Shown here: positions 15,056 to 25,260 of the stretch, one piece after another
Position numbering within the stretch: position 1 is the stretch's first letter
How the letters are laid out: every line of letters starts with the position of its first letter
Assembly: GCF_021347895.1 (NCBI RefSeq)
Contig: NC_067116.1
Location: 43,409,628 to 43,473,627 of the forward strand
DNA from: Acanthochromis polyacanthus
Lineage: Eukaryota > Chordata > Actinopteri > Pomacentridae
Direction of reading: 5' to 3'
DNA: 64,000 nt
Notes under the pieces: generated by a model
Database searches by the model: none
Seen by the model: only the letters and a program-made list of their open reading frames with translations
Told to the model about the DNA's origin: nothing
Made by a program: the position numbers and the translations under genes

Positions 15056-17039
15056 CGGATGTTTCTTGTCGTGAGGAATGAAGCTTTCAGATGTTTTACA
15101 CACAACATATAATATTGAACATGCTTCCTGTGGAGTTTGAAGTTTAAAAATCACTCTTCTCCTATTTGTTTCTCTTTTCTTAAATCCATTAAGATAGACA
15201 AACTTATTAGTGCTCTTGGTGAAAAGTACACTTGATATCATGCATAGAATTATAGATTTGATTATTGTATCGATTAGTCACCTGCTAGAAGATTGACAAT
15301 TTACATCTGATGTGGTGATTAGCTGCTTTTAATCATGAAAAAAGTATAAAATTTTGATTATTTTTTGTTATTTTATAGAAGATCTGATCAGTTAGTTAAT
15401 AACTATTTGTCTAGCACCTTTCAAAAACAAAGTTCTTTATAATAAAAATAATGTCAAATCATGAAATGCTTATTTTCTGTTATTTTAAAATAAAAATCTG
15501 ATTATCAAACAAAATAATAAGAATGATAACTTTATTTGAAGAAAGATTAAGTTGCAAATTGCTTTGAAGTAAAAACGAATGTCAAATTTGCCAAATGATG
15601 AAAACAAATTTGTGCGAATAAGATCAACATGCAAGATGACAAGATAAAATATGAAATTCAAGTCGTTTTCTTCTTTTTAAAGCCAAGAAGGAATCATTAC
15701 TGAATTGCAAAAATAACCTAACAAGTTTAAAAAGACCTAATAATGTCATTTATAGTGTGATTTTACCTGGAAAAACTCCATAAAATCCAACTACCTGACT
15801 AACACACATCAAAGCTGAGACCCTACAGTATTATTAATTATTGAGAAAAACCTAACTAATGTAATAATATAGTCAAGGCTCGACGGTATTACAAATTACA
15901 GAACTGAAAGAACATTACTCTTAGAGATTAGTTGCAACCTTGGAATATTCATCTTCTTCTGTCTTTCAACACGTCGCAAAGATCTAAAATTAGTTTTTAC
16001 CGCGCAACAGAACCGCAACAGTAAATCACAGATTTAATCTGCGTTCATTGTGACCTTTCAGCTACTGAGGGACAGTCACGACTACGAGGTAGTAACGCTG
16101 CAGACATAAAACGCAGTGCTGAGCTCATTCAGCAGCTATAGGACAGGAAGGGGGCTGCATCAGTGAGATGATACTGCCCCCTGCGTCTCCACCACACACC
16201 TTAGGCCCACAGTGGTCCTTCTTTCAGGTTAAAAACTACTTTATATCCAGTCAACGTGTGCTTCTTAATTCATTTCTGGTCAGTTTATGACAAAAACTTG
16301 GTGCATAAAGAACTAAAACACGGAAATAAAGCATTTAAGACCAACTTTAAAAAGTGCTCTACATTAGTTGAGTCAGGATAAACAACTTTCAAAGACTGCA
16401 ATTAGACATTAGATAAAAACAGAATGTTATAGCATATTCTGCAAACAGTATGGTGACATTAATAAAGTTTTGAGGAGACAGGGAGAAGAACTTTCTGTGC
16501 TATATGGTGAGCCGGCTGAAATCCGTCAACGATCTTATGAATATTCTGACAAAAAAAAAACAACCTCCTTCACAACAATCAATAAAAATGGTAATTCAGA
16601 AGTAGGTGCAATGTTCGAAAGGCCAAGGTGAGGTTAGTATCAGCAGTTAAAGCAGGTGGAAGACAGCCAGTGGACAAAGTTACTTCTGAGTGAATAAAAT
16701 AGTTGGACCAAGGCAGATAAAAACCTTCATCATAAACCTAGCAGGCATGACATCTAAAAGGATTGATGGAGGCTTTAGTTTGGAAATATTGTACTTCAAA
16801 GTGCACAATGAAAGAGCCTCTAAATGAAGGATCATAGAATCAAGGAGGCTTATTGGGGTTATGACTGATATACAGTTTGATTTCACTGATTTTGTTTGTT
16901 AAAAGTATAGAAATTGGTCTTAACTCGGTAGAGGAATTCATCTGTGGACATGTTCAGTTTGTGGTCATCAAAGGTTGTGTGAAAGCTGCCAGGAGAGTTG
17001 GTCCTGGAGGCACAAGTGGAAACATGAGCTAAAGACATG
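15056..17039. other. Intergenic, no gene seen
   Basis: AT-rich sequence downstream of elavl4. No domain-bearing frame, tRNA or recognised repeat was found. Confidence 0.6.
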
Positions 17040-17044
17040 ATGAA

Positions 17045-17645
17045 CTAGAAAAGCACTCAGAGCAAGCAATAGTCCACCAAGGCTGTTCATTCCCCCATAT
17101 GGCATTGTCAGAAATGCAGCATTTTATGTAGAAGTGCAGTTATTAATATAGATGCACCCACAAACAAAGTGACCTCGCACTGAGTACAGGCGCATGTTCT
17201 GCATGTGTATGTTATGTACAGATACCGAATCACGTGACCTAAATATGTAGCGGGCGGCGGGAATTGATGGGAGTCAGAAACACCCCCACAATTTTTAATC
17301 AATTGTTTTTGGAATCATTTCCAACTGAAAAATCCCGATAAGTCCGCAGCGGTCGATCTGTAGCAGGATCAAAATCATCAGGAGGCAGCTGACGTAGTGT
17401 TCACTTGTTGTCATGGTTACAGTGACGCCATGCCGCTATCTCGCAGTGATACATAAATCTTTCACAAATCCGTGGTTCCAGACTATAATCCGTATCGCTG
17501 GCAAAATCTAATCAGCTGGTCCTTGTGTCATTTCTGACCTTTCCTGAAAATGTCATCCAAATCTGTTTTTGAGTAATGTTATGAACAGATAGACAGACCA
17601 ATGGCAATCACATAACTCCACCAAGTTCTTTGGCAGAGTAATAGC
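17045..17645 (+). repeat. Dispersed repeat R1, copy 1 (full length)
   Basis: Runs from ACTAGAAAAGCACTCAGAGC to a short terminal palindrome, CTCCACCAAGTTCTTTGGCAGAG. The same order of words (CATTGTCAGAAATGCAGCAT, GTGACCTAAATATGTAGC, GGGAATTGATGGGA, GATAAGTCCGCAGCGG, TTGTCATGGTTACAGTGA, AAATCTTTCACAAATCC, CATTTCTGACCTT) recurs in copies at 43300 and 62867. It resembles a very abundant fish interspersed repeat ending in CCTCCGCCAAGG-like words. No open frame is conserved among the copies, so its class is undetermined. Confidence 0.85.
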
Positions 17646-17802
17646 TACGTCTGTCTAACATGATGCTATAGTTTGTGTTCCATCGAAATATCTCCGGCAC
17701 TCAGAGTTAGGAGAGCTTGAAGGAACCCTGCTTGAGTTCCTGGGAGAAGATTTTCCTGGAGGAACCTTTATTAACTCAACAGGGATTCCTGGAAGATTCG
17801 TT

Positions 17803-18279
17803 TGAAGGAAGGAAGGAAGGAAGGAAGGACAGAAAGAAGGAAAGTAAGAAGGGAAGAAGGAAGGAAAGGAAGAAGGAAGGAAGGAAGGAAGGAAGGAAGG
17901 AAGGAAAGAAAGAAGGAAGGAAGGAAGGAAGGAAGGAAGGAAAGAAGGAAGGAAGGAAGGAAGGACAGAAAGAAGGAAGGATAGAAAGAAGGAAGGAAGG
18001 ATAGAAAGAAGGAAAGTTAGAAGAAAGGAAGGAAGGAAGGAAAGAAGGAAAGTTAGAAGGAAGGAAGGAAGGAAGGAAGGACAGAAAGAAGGAAAGTTAG
18101 AAGGAAGGAAGGAAGGAAGGAAGGAAGGAAGGAAGGAAGGAAGGAAGGAAGGAAGGAAAGAAGGACAGAAAGAAGGAACGTTAGAAGGAAGGAAGGAAGG
18201 AAGGAAGGACAGAAAGAAGGAAAGTAAGAAGGGAAGAAGGAAGGAAGGAGGGAAGAAAGGAAAGATGGATAGATGGATA
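17803..18279. repeat. (GGAA)n microsatellite with higher-order units
   Basis: About 475 bp of nearly pure purine on the + strand. GGAA runs are interrupted about every 40-90 bp by a recurring 20-base spacer, CAGAAAGAAGGAAAGTTAGA or close variants (near 17830, 18082, 18168, 18209), which indicates expansion by larger units. The long minus-strand frame of repeating Phe-Leu-Pro-Ser is an artefact. Confidence 0.95.
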
Positions 18280-18464
18280 CTGAGAATATTTATCATGGTT
18301 TTAGGCATTAAGTTAGGTCTTTTAAACAACAGCACAGATATGACTAATTACAAGTTTTAAAGTCTGATTTTGTTTCTGGGGCAAATTTAGATCTTGTCTG
18401 ACATTCTGTTAAAAATCCTGTGCAAGTGACTCAACACTAATGCTGAGGGCCATATTTGCTTAAA

Positions 18465-19610
18465 TGTAAAAGTAGTAATAATACAAAAACTACTGCTACA
18501 ACTGGGAAGATAAAATACAAGAAGCAGAACAAATTAGTAGTAAAAGAAGAAGACACAGAGGTGGTTGTAGTTGTAATTGTACCGGAAGGCAAACAAGAAA
18601 ACCGACGTAGAAGCAAGAGAAGTACTATTAAAAGAGGCCATAATAGTAGGAGAAGCACAAAAAGCAGTAGTAAAAGAAGTAGACACAAAGGTAGAAGTAG
18701 TTTTAATAGTAGAAGGCAGCCAAGAAGAAAACAGAAGTACAAGACATACTATTAAAAGAATATGTCATAGTAGTAAAAGAAGCAGAAAAAGAAGCTGATA
18801 AAGCTTAGGAAGAAGAAAGAAGTAGAAATAGTGGTAGTGGAAGTAGTAGTAGTAGTAGAATAAGTACAAGCAGTAGAAGAAGAGAAAGTCAAGTAGAATA
18901 GTAAAAGTAGTAGAAGTAGTCAAAGAAGCTGATGAAGAAGTTGCTAATAGTGCAAGAAAAATTGAAATAGTAGAAAAAGATGCAGTAGTTGTAAGTTTTA
19001 GAAGGCAAAGACGCAGTTAAAGTGGTAGATGTAAAGAAGTAGACAAAAAGTAGTCATATCATAGGCAGAACAAATGGAAGCAGTGGTAGTACAAGGAGGA
19101 GGTAGTAGAAAAAAAGTAGCAGTAGTCATAGTACTAGTAGAAGAAGTAGTGAAGCTGAGGAATTAGAAGACGTACAAGTAGGAATATTAGTCGTGGAAGA
19201 AAAACAATTGAAGTAGTAGTAGAAGACGATGCAGTAGAAGTAGTAGTAGCTGTAGAAGACAAAGAAGTGAATGTGGTAAAAGTGGTAGAAGTAAAGCAGC
19301 AGAAAAATATTAGTATTAGAAGTAGAAGAAGTAGCTGTAGTAGTGCAAGAATATGTAGGAGTAAAAAAGCAGTAGTAGAAGTGGAAGACTTTGAAGTAGA
19401 AGAAGTAGTTGAAGAAGCTGAGGAAGAAGACGACAAAGTGCTAATATTAGTGGTGAAAGATAAAGACTTTAAGTAGTATTAGAGGAAGAGGTAGTAGTTA
19501 TAGAAGAAAAGTAGAAAAAAGAAGAAGTATATGAAGAAGAAGAAGAAGCAGTCGTACAAAAGTATTAGTTGTACTAGTCATAGTATTAGTAGAAGAAGTA
19601 TTAGGAGAAG
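18465..19610. repeat. Purine-rich AGT/AGA (GTAGAA) low-complexity tract
   Basis: About 1.1 kb dominated by degenerate AGTAGAAGA words on the + strand, with very few C residues. Frames on both strands (Lys/Ser/Arg-rich on +, Leu/Phe/Ser-rich on -) are compositional artefacts. Together with the GGAA block it makes nearly 1.8 kb of strongly strand-asymmetric DNA. Confidence 0.9.
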
Positions 19611-21458
19611 ATATTCCCAGAAAAATCTTTCTGAAGGGTTCTGTTTTGAAGTCAAAAGGTTCCTCCATACTGGTGCTGGTGAGGAACCCTTAAAGGTTCC
19701 CTGAGGTTCTACTTCAAAGACTGACCTGTTTATCTGGTATCATGAAGTTCAGTAAGCTGCGAGTTCTTTGTCCAAGTTTTTCCAAGTCCAAACCTGCCAA
19801 TGTCTGCTTCATCCAAACCACAACTACGAGAACCGACCGTTACCATCTCAATCAAGCCAGACATTGACGTTCACAGTTGTTACGAGCTCATCAGCATTAT
19901 TCACCTCATCTGTGAGCGGTCATAATTTGGCTCATTGGTGTAGGAAGATAATGTGGGAGCAGGATGTGGAAGGAGGGCTTTAAAAATGAACAAAGAAATC
20001 ACCATCTTCCAGAGAACAGAACAAAGTGCAGACTGTGTCAATTTAAGTGGCCGGGACGCTCACATAACCGAGCAAGATTAAAAGATTTCACCATTTCTAG
20101 AAAATAGAGGGGCGACTTACATGTCTGTTGGAGCCTTAAATCAAAACTCTATCAAAGCGCCTGCAGGCCTGATGAGCAGATGTGGATACCAGCAGTATCA
20201 ATAACAATGTTCTCAATGTACTCAGTAATGCGTGGCGATGCGAACCCGGCTTTATAATCAAAATCACACCAAAGAGCATTACAGCGGCTGTGGAGGAGAT
20301 GATGGTAGTTAGACGGTGATATGCTCAGCCACTCTTGTCTTCCCTCTCCTGTTGTTAGCAGCTTAATGATCCTCCACTCTCATCAAGGCCAGAGTAGATG
20401 GGGACGGCATGAGTCAGCATGTGCTCTTAAGTTTCCTTTTGAACCGACTTCTTGGGGGTTCAAAAGCCTGAACAACTGTTGACGATTTTAACTTCGTTGT
20501 GGGTTTTTTTGTTTTTTGTTTTTTGTGAAGGAGTCAACAGATTTGCTCTATTTGTTATTCGGATAAAGACCAAATACAGCGTGATTGGAAGATATCTGAT
20601 GCAAACAAGATGTTTAAATTGCAAAAAGGAAGCCAAAGTGCTCCTCGTTACGGAGAGTTGTTGGGTTTAATACGGCTCAGTTCTCACCATAGTCTGTCAC
20701 CAGGTGCAACCATATGATACTGCCTCTCAGTTTCTATATAAACCACTTTTCATCTGCCTGGGTGAGAGCTGATCACACTCACTCCATGGTGTGAATGTCA
20801 GCATCCTGCCGTGCTGTGATGTAGAAGGCAGTTCTGCCAAATGACAAGCATGAGCCTCGCAGTCGGAAGCATATTATTTCATAAGGAGCTACTTGTCTTT
20901 GACAAATCTTCCGTAGTCAAATCTGTGCGGTGGGGGAGCTGTTGTTGCCCTCTAGCTCTCCTTGGAACACACTCTGACATTAATGGGATACCTCTCCTCA
21001 ACCCTTTGTCCGCTCTACAGATTTCACGCCGCCTAATCAAAAGAGACTCGGCTTCGCTGTGCGTTATTTATTAGCCGAGCTGCACTCAGATGAATGCCGT
21101 CCACTTCATTTTCCGTTTTGGCATTAAAGCGCTCATCAGGCTGATTGGACCGTCTGTTTAATTAGAAAGTTTGTCGTATGTGTTACTTTGCAGCATGTGA
21201 TATCGAGTTAGTGTTTGAAAACAGCTTCTGCTTCCATACTGAGAACTCTGCTACACGTTCTTCAGAAAAGTGATTTTAAGAGCCATTTCTCCTGCCAGCA
21301 GTTCAGACATCAAGATTGCAGCAGCCGTTGCCTTCTTCACCTCTAATCCATTTTGCCATTTTTTACGCCTTCCTTAAAGTTTCACTTCCTCTTTGCCCAC
21401 GACTCCAGCTGTGATAGTGTTATGACAAACCTTATTATGAAACCTTTGAAGATGATTT
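19611..21458. other. Intergenic, no gene seen
   Basis: GGTTCC/GGAACC words at 19640-19715 mirror those at 17710-17775 on the other side of the low-complexity tracts and may be ends of one interrupted repeat. The rest has no recognised feature. Confidence 0.5.
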
Positions 21459-22915
21459 TTTTTAGTTTTGGTACTTGATAGGTGGAATTTTTACAGAACA
21501 CATGATGGTTTTTACTCACGGTGAACAAACAACTCAGCCATACAAAATCTTGCATTTCGTCTCATCTACAGTATTTTGTCTGACTGCCTTTTCTTAAAGT
21601 CTCTGAAATTGGTGTAAATTAACTGTTTTCCCAACAACAGCTGAGCCTTTACACCTCTTCCTTACTTCAGCTGATCTGATTAGCACTTTTACCGACAACT
21701 TGGCATGAAAAGAATCAACCAAAATCAGTCAGAGTGAGTATGAACTTCCCCCATACGAATCCAGTCTCTTTTTGCTAAGATCAAAAGTCACCACTCAAGC
21801 TTTCCCACATGTGCTGCCCACTTAGGTTGCTTCTCCTCTGCAGGTCACTCGATGTCGTGTTTGGATGCTAAACTGCTTGGATGCCCCTGCAGATTTGTAT
21901 TCTTTAGTTTAAACCAAAGAGTTTCTAGGGGATTGTTGTTAGTTTTGGAACTTGATCAGTGGTATTTTTATATAACACATGATGATCTTTGGTAGGAAAT
22001 GTCCTCCCACGGTGGGTAATCTACATCTCAGCAAACCAATATCCTACATTTAGTGACATCAACATTAGCTACAGCCATAGTTTCTCCACCTGCCATTTCA
22101 TAAAGTCCCCAAAACTGATGTAAATGAACGGTTTTCCCAACAAGAATTGAGCCTGAACAATTCTCCTTACTTTAACAGATTAGTACTTTTACTGAGAAAT
22201 TACCATGGAAAAAAAAAATCAACCACAACCACCGACAGGGAGCCGTTTGCAGTTTTCATGAACATGCATGAACTTCCTCCATACAGATCCAGTCTCTTTT
22301 TGCTAAGATCAGAAGTCACCACTCATTTGCTGCCCACTTGCTTGCTTCTCCTCTGCAGGTCACTTCATGTTGTTTGGATGCTAAACTGCTTGGATGGCAC
22401 TGCAGATTTGTATTCTTTAGTTTAACCAAATGCATTCTTGGGGATTGTTTTTAGCTTTGGTACTTCATAGATAATATGTTTCTATATAATACATAATTTT
22501 TACTGACAAAGTTCTTCCAACGGTGGATAATCAACATCTCAACCAATGTATCTTGCATTTAGTGGCATCAACTATAGCTACAGTCTCTTTAATTCTCGGA
22601 AACTGGTGTATTTTAACTGTTCTCCCAACGAGAATCAAGCCTTGATATTTCTTCCTTACTTCCCAACCATATCTGATCCGATTAGTACTTTTACTGACAA
22701 ATTAGCATGAAAATTTCAACTACAACCATTGACAGCGAGTAAGCATGAACTTCCTCCGTACAAATCTGTCTTTTTTTTGTTGGGATCACAAGTCACAACT
22801 CAGGATTTCCCACATTTGCTGCCCACTTAGGTTCCCTATCCTCTGCAGGTCACTTGATGCCGTGTTTGAAAGTTAAATAAATGCCCTGGCAGATTTGTAT
22901 CCCTCAGTGTAAGAG
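21459..22915. repeat. Tandem trimer, about 480-bp unit
   Basis: Three successive units start at about 21459, 21938 and 22452, with the word TTAGTTTTGGTACTTGATAG or close variants. Each then carries ACACATGAT, a CCACGGTGGGTAATC-like word, ATCTTGCATTTAGTG, AACTGTTTTCCCAACA, a GAACTTCC(T/C)CCATAC word, CAGTCTCTTTTTGCTAAGAT, CTGCCCACTTAGGTTGC and GCAGATTTGTATTCTTTAG. The units differ by scattered substitutions and indels. There is no conserved frame, so this looks like segmental tandem duplication rather than a gene. Confidence 0.9.
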
Positions 22916-23734
22916 TAAAACGTGTAACCGTGATGGTGCCGTCAGTGCTGGTACTCCCTCAGAGAGCCAGTGACACTCACTGGGGTCTAATAAAGCTCTG
23001 GATCTCATTCAGGAAGTTTCAGTCCCCGAGGGCTCAACTTGCAATCTGCTCTCCTGTGAAGCCTCTTAATTTCAATGCAATATTTCCAGCACCATGGGAT
23101 CACACTGTTCTTGCTCAGAGGCAGCCTTTTCATGTACACACAATCTGTCGCCATGTTGTGACGTAAGTCGTGGCATCACATTAACGCACAGCTCACTAAT
23201 GCGATGCTATATTGAGATGCTCGGCCAACCGCATGCAGAAGAAAATACAGGTGAACTCGGCCCTAAAGCTTCCACACAAAGCCCAGCTGGTGAGGACGAA
23301 TGCCTGGGGAGATATTCACATGTAATGTTATTTTCTGTGGAGGCTTTTCCTGTACATCACTGAATAAAGCGAATCATTCCTCACTCTGCTCCCAGCTTGA
23401 GCGCTGCAGAGCAACCTCAGCGGGGGGTTCGCCAAATTTAAAGTCAACTTAGAGATTTTGTGTCATTGCAGAGAAAACACCCATGTTGTGTCCTATCCTG
23501 CTGTAAAGCACAACTAAGAGGTGAAGTAGAGTTCAGTATCTATTAAAAAAATATTCAGTCCTCCTCTTAGACTGTAAATCATTCTCAACTGTGATCAACA
23601 AATAAGAGCTGAAGGAAATTTCACTATTTACGAAAATGTGTTCAGGACTCCTTCCAGACTATAAATGATGCTAAAATGTGATATTTGAGAACGGAACTGG
23701 CCTGTAGAAGTTTTCATCGTGGCTAAAATAAGTT

Positions 23735-23950
23735 GACTTGATCATTTTCTTTTCTTTCGGGCTTTTTCCTTCAGGGACCACCACAGTGAATCATCTGCTT
23801 CCATCCCACCCTATCCTCTGCATCCTCTCCTCTCACACCAACTTCATGTCTTCTTTCGCTACATCCATAAACCTCCTCTTTGGTCTTCCTCTAGGCCTCC
23901 TGCCTGGCAGTTCAAAACTCAGCATTCTTCTGCTAATATATTCACTGTGG
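23735..23950 (-). mobile_element. Non-LTR retrotransposon fragment (antisense)
   Basis: The + strand words CCACCACAGTGAATCATCTGC, CATCCTCTCCTCTCACACCA and CTTTGGTCTTCCTCTAGGCC are the familiar antisense of the 3' reverse-transcriptase-proximal part of an abundant fish non-LTR (LINE) family. The fragment is short and has no intact frame. Clade assignment (RTE- or Rex-like) is from memory and uncertain. Confidence 0.6.
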
Positions 23951-24020
23951 TGTGAAAGCAACAGTCTAGATTGATTTCTAGTTCCTCCTGGAGGATCTCA
24001 AGGTATTCCCAGGCCAGATT

Positions 24021-24098
24021 CACCCTCTGTCAAAAGTTTTAGGACACTTTCTCATTCAAATAAAGTAGAACTTGTCCTACAACTTTTGACAGGGGTTG
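24021..24098. mobile_element. Tc1-type mini-MITE, copy 1
   Basis: About 78 bp, nearly a perfect inverted repeat: CACCCTCTGTCAAAAGTTTT at the left and AACTTTTGACAGGGGTTG at the right. A 25-base centre reads CTCATTCAAATAAAGTAGAA. These termini resemble fish Tc1/mariner ends. Confidence 0.75.
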
Positions 24099-24487
24099 TA
24101 TCTACCAAATTTGGTACACATATGCAGCACATCATGCTGAACAAAAAAGTCAGTGACAGCCACATTCCAAAGCCAACAGGAAGTGAGCTATTTTGCGTTG
24201 AATGTCAGATTTTGCCCATTTTTCATTTTTTTTCTAGAGTGAACTCCTCCTAGGGGGAAACTCCAATTCACCTCAAATTGGGCCAGTACATACAGGAGGC
24301 CTTAATGATCCAAAGATATTAAAATCTTTTTCCAAAGTCAAAGGGCGTGTCCGTGGCGGCCTCTGGAATTTTGATCCTTCGCCATGAAATTTCAAATGCT
24401 GTGTAAATGCCCTGAACATGCTCCAATCTGCCTGAAACTTTACATGTATGATCAGAGTCCTGCCCTGATCACATCCATATGATGAAA

Positions 24488-24570
24488 TACACCCCCTGTC
24501 AGAAGTTGTAGGACAGGTTCTACTTTATTTGAATGAGACAGTGTCCTAAAACTTTTGACAGGGGGTGTAT
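24488..24570. mobile_element. Tc1-type mini-MITE, copy 2 (inverted)
   Basis: The same element as at 24021 in reverse orientation: TACACCCCCTGTCAGAAGTT to AACTTTTGACAGGGGGTGTA. The pair brackets about 390 bp, so the whole 24021-24570 segment could move or fold as one unit. Confidence 0.75.
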
Positions 24571-24571
24571 A

Positions 24572-25260
24572 TTATAGAGATGCACCGAGTTCAAAAGTTG
24601 TAGGGTCTGCCCTGGAGTCTCTTTCCAGTTGCCTAGAGAACCTCCAAAAGAAGACACCCAAACCACCTCATCTGGCACCTTTCGGGGACAGCGACTCTAC
24701 TCTGAGCTCTCTCCAGATTTTCAAGTTCCTCACCCAATCTCTAAGGCAGAGTCTAGCAACTCTGTGGAGGAAACACATTTTGGCCTCTTGTATCTCCTTC
24801 CTTCAATCACTAACCAGAGATGTGACCATAAGTAAGAGTTGCAGCATAGACCATCTGGTAAATCCAGAGTTTAGCCTTCCAGCTCAGCTCCTTCTTCACC
24901 ATGACAGTTCAGTACAACACTTGCATTACCGCTGATGGTCTATTCACCTAATGCTCCATATTCCTGTCACTCAAACAAAATCCCAAGACGATTAATTCCT
25001 TCATTTGGGGCAGCAACTCATCCCCAATCCAGAAGGATGAGTTCACTGGTTTCCAGCAAGGAACCATGGAATCTAATACTGAAGGTCACTGTCTGAAGAA
25101 GCTAACAGGACCACATCATCGGCAAAAAATAGACAAACAGAAGTCTCCAAATCTCATCTTCACCCTAGTTTCGCCTTTAGATCCTGTCCACGAATATTAC
25201 AAACAGGATCAGAGACAAGGGGCGACTGCAGTGGAGTCCAGCACCCATCTTCCTTAACAT
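24572..25260 (-). mobile_element. Second non-LTR retrotransposon relic (antisense)
   Basis: The + strand carries the antisense of the C-terminal half of a fish LINE reverse transcriptase in recognisable order: GGAGTCTCTTTCCAGTTG, AACCACCTCATCTGGC, ACTCTACTCTGAGCTC, CAGCTCCTTCTTCACCATGA, GGCAGCAACTCATCCCCAA, AACAGGACCACATCATC, and GACAAGGGGCGACTGCAGTGGAGTCC. The last two correspond to the ADDxxL-type catalytic loop region and the downstream Q-G-x-S-P-type motif read on the minus strand. Stops and indels show it is dead. Confidence 0.7.

Noticed and set aside
17655..18335. 226-codon minus-strand frame of repeating Phe-Leu-Pro-Ser
   Set aside because: It is the reading of the GGAA microsatellite; composition alone keeps it open.
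18437..19476. Lys/Arg/Ser-rich and Leu/Phe-rich frames of about 100 codons on both strands
   Set aside because: They follow the AGT/AGA low-complexity tract in every frame and have no domain.
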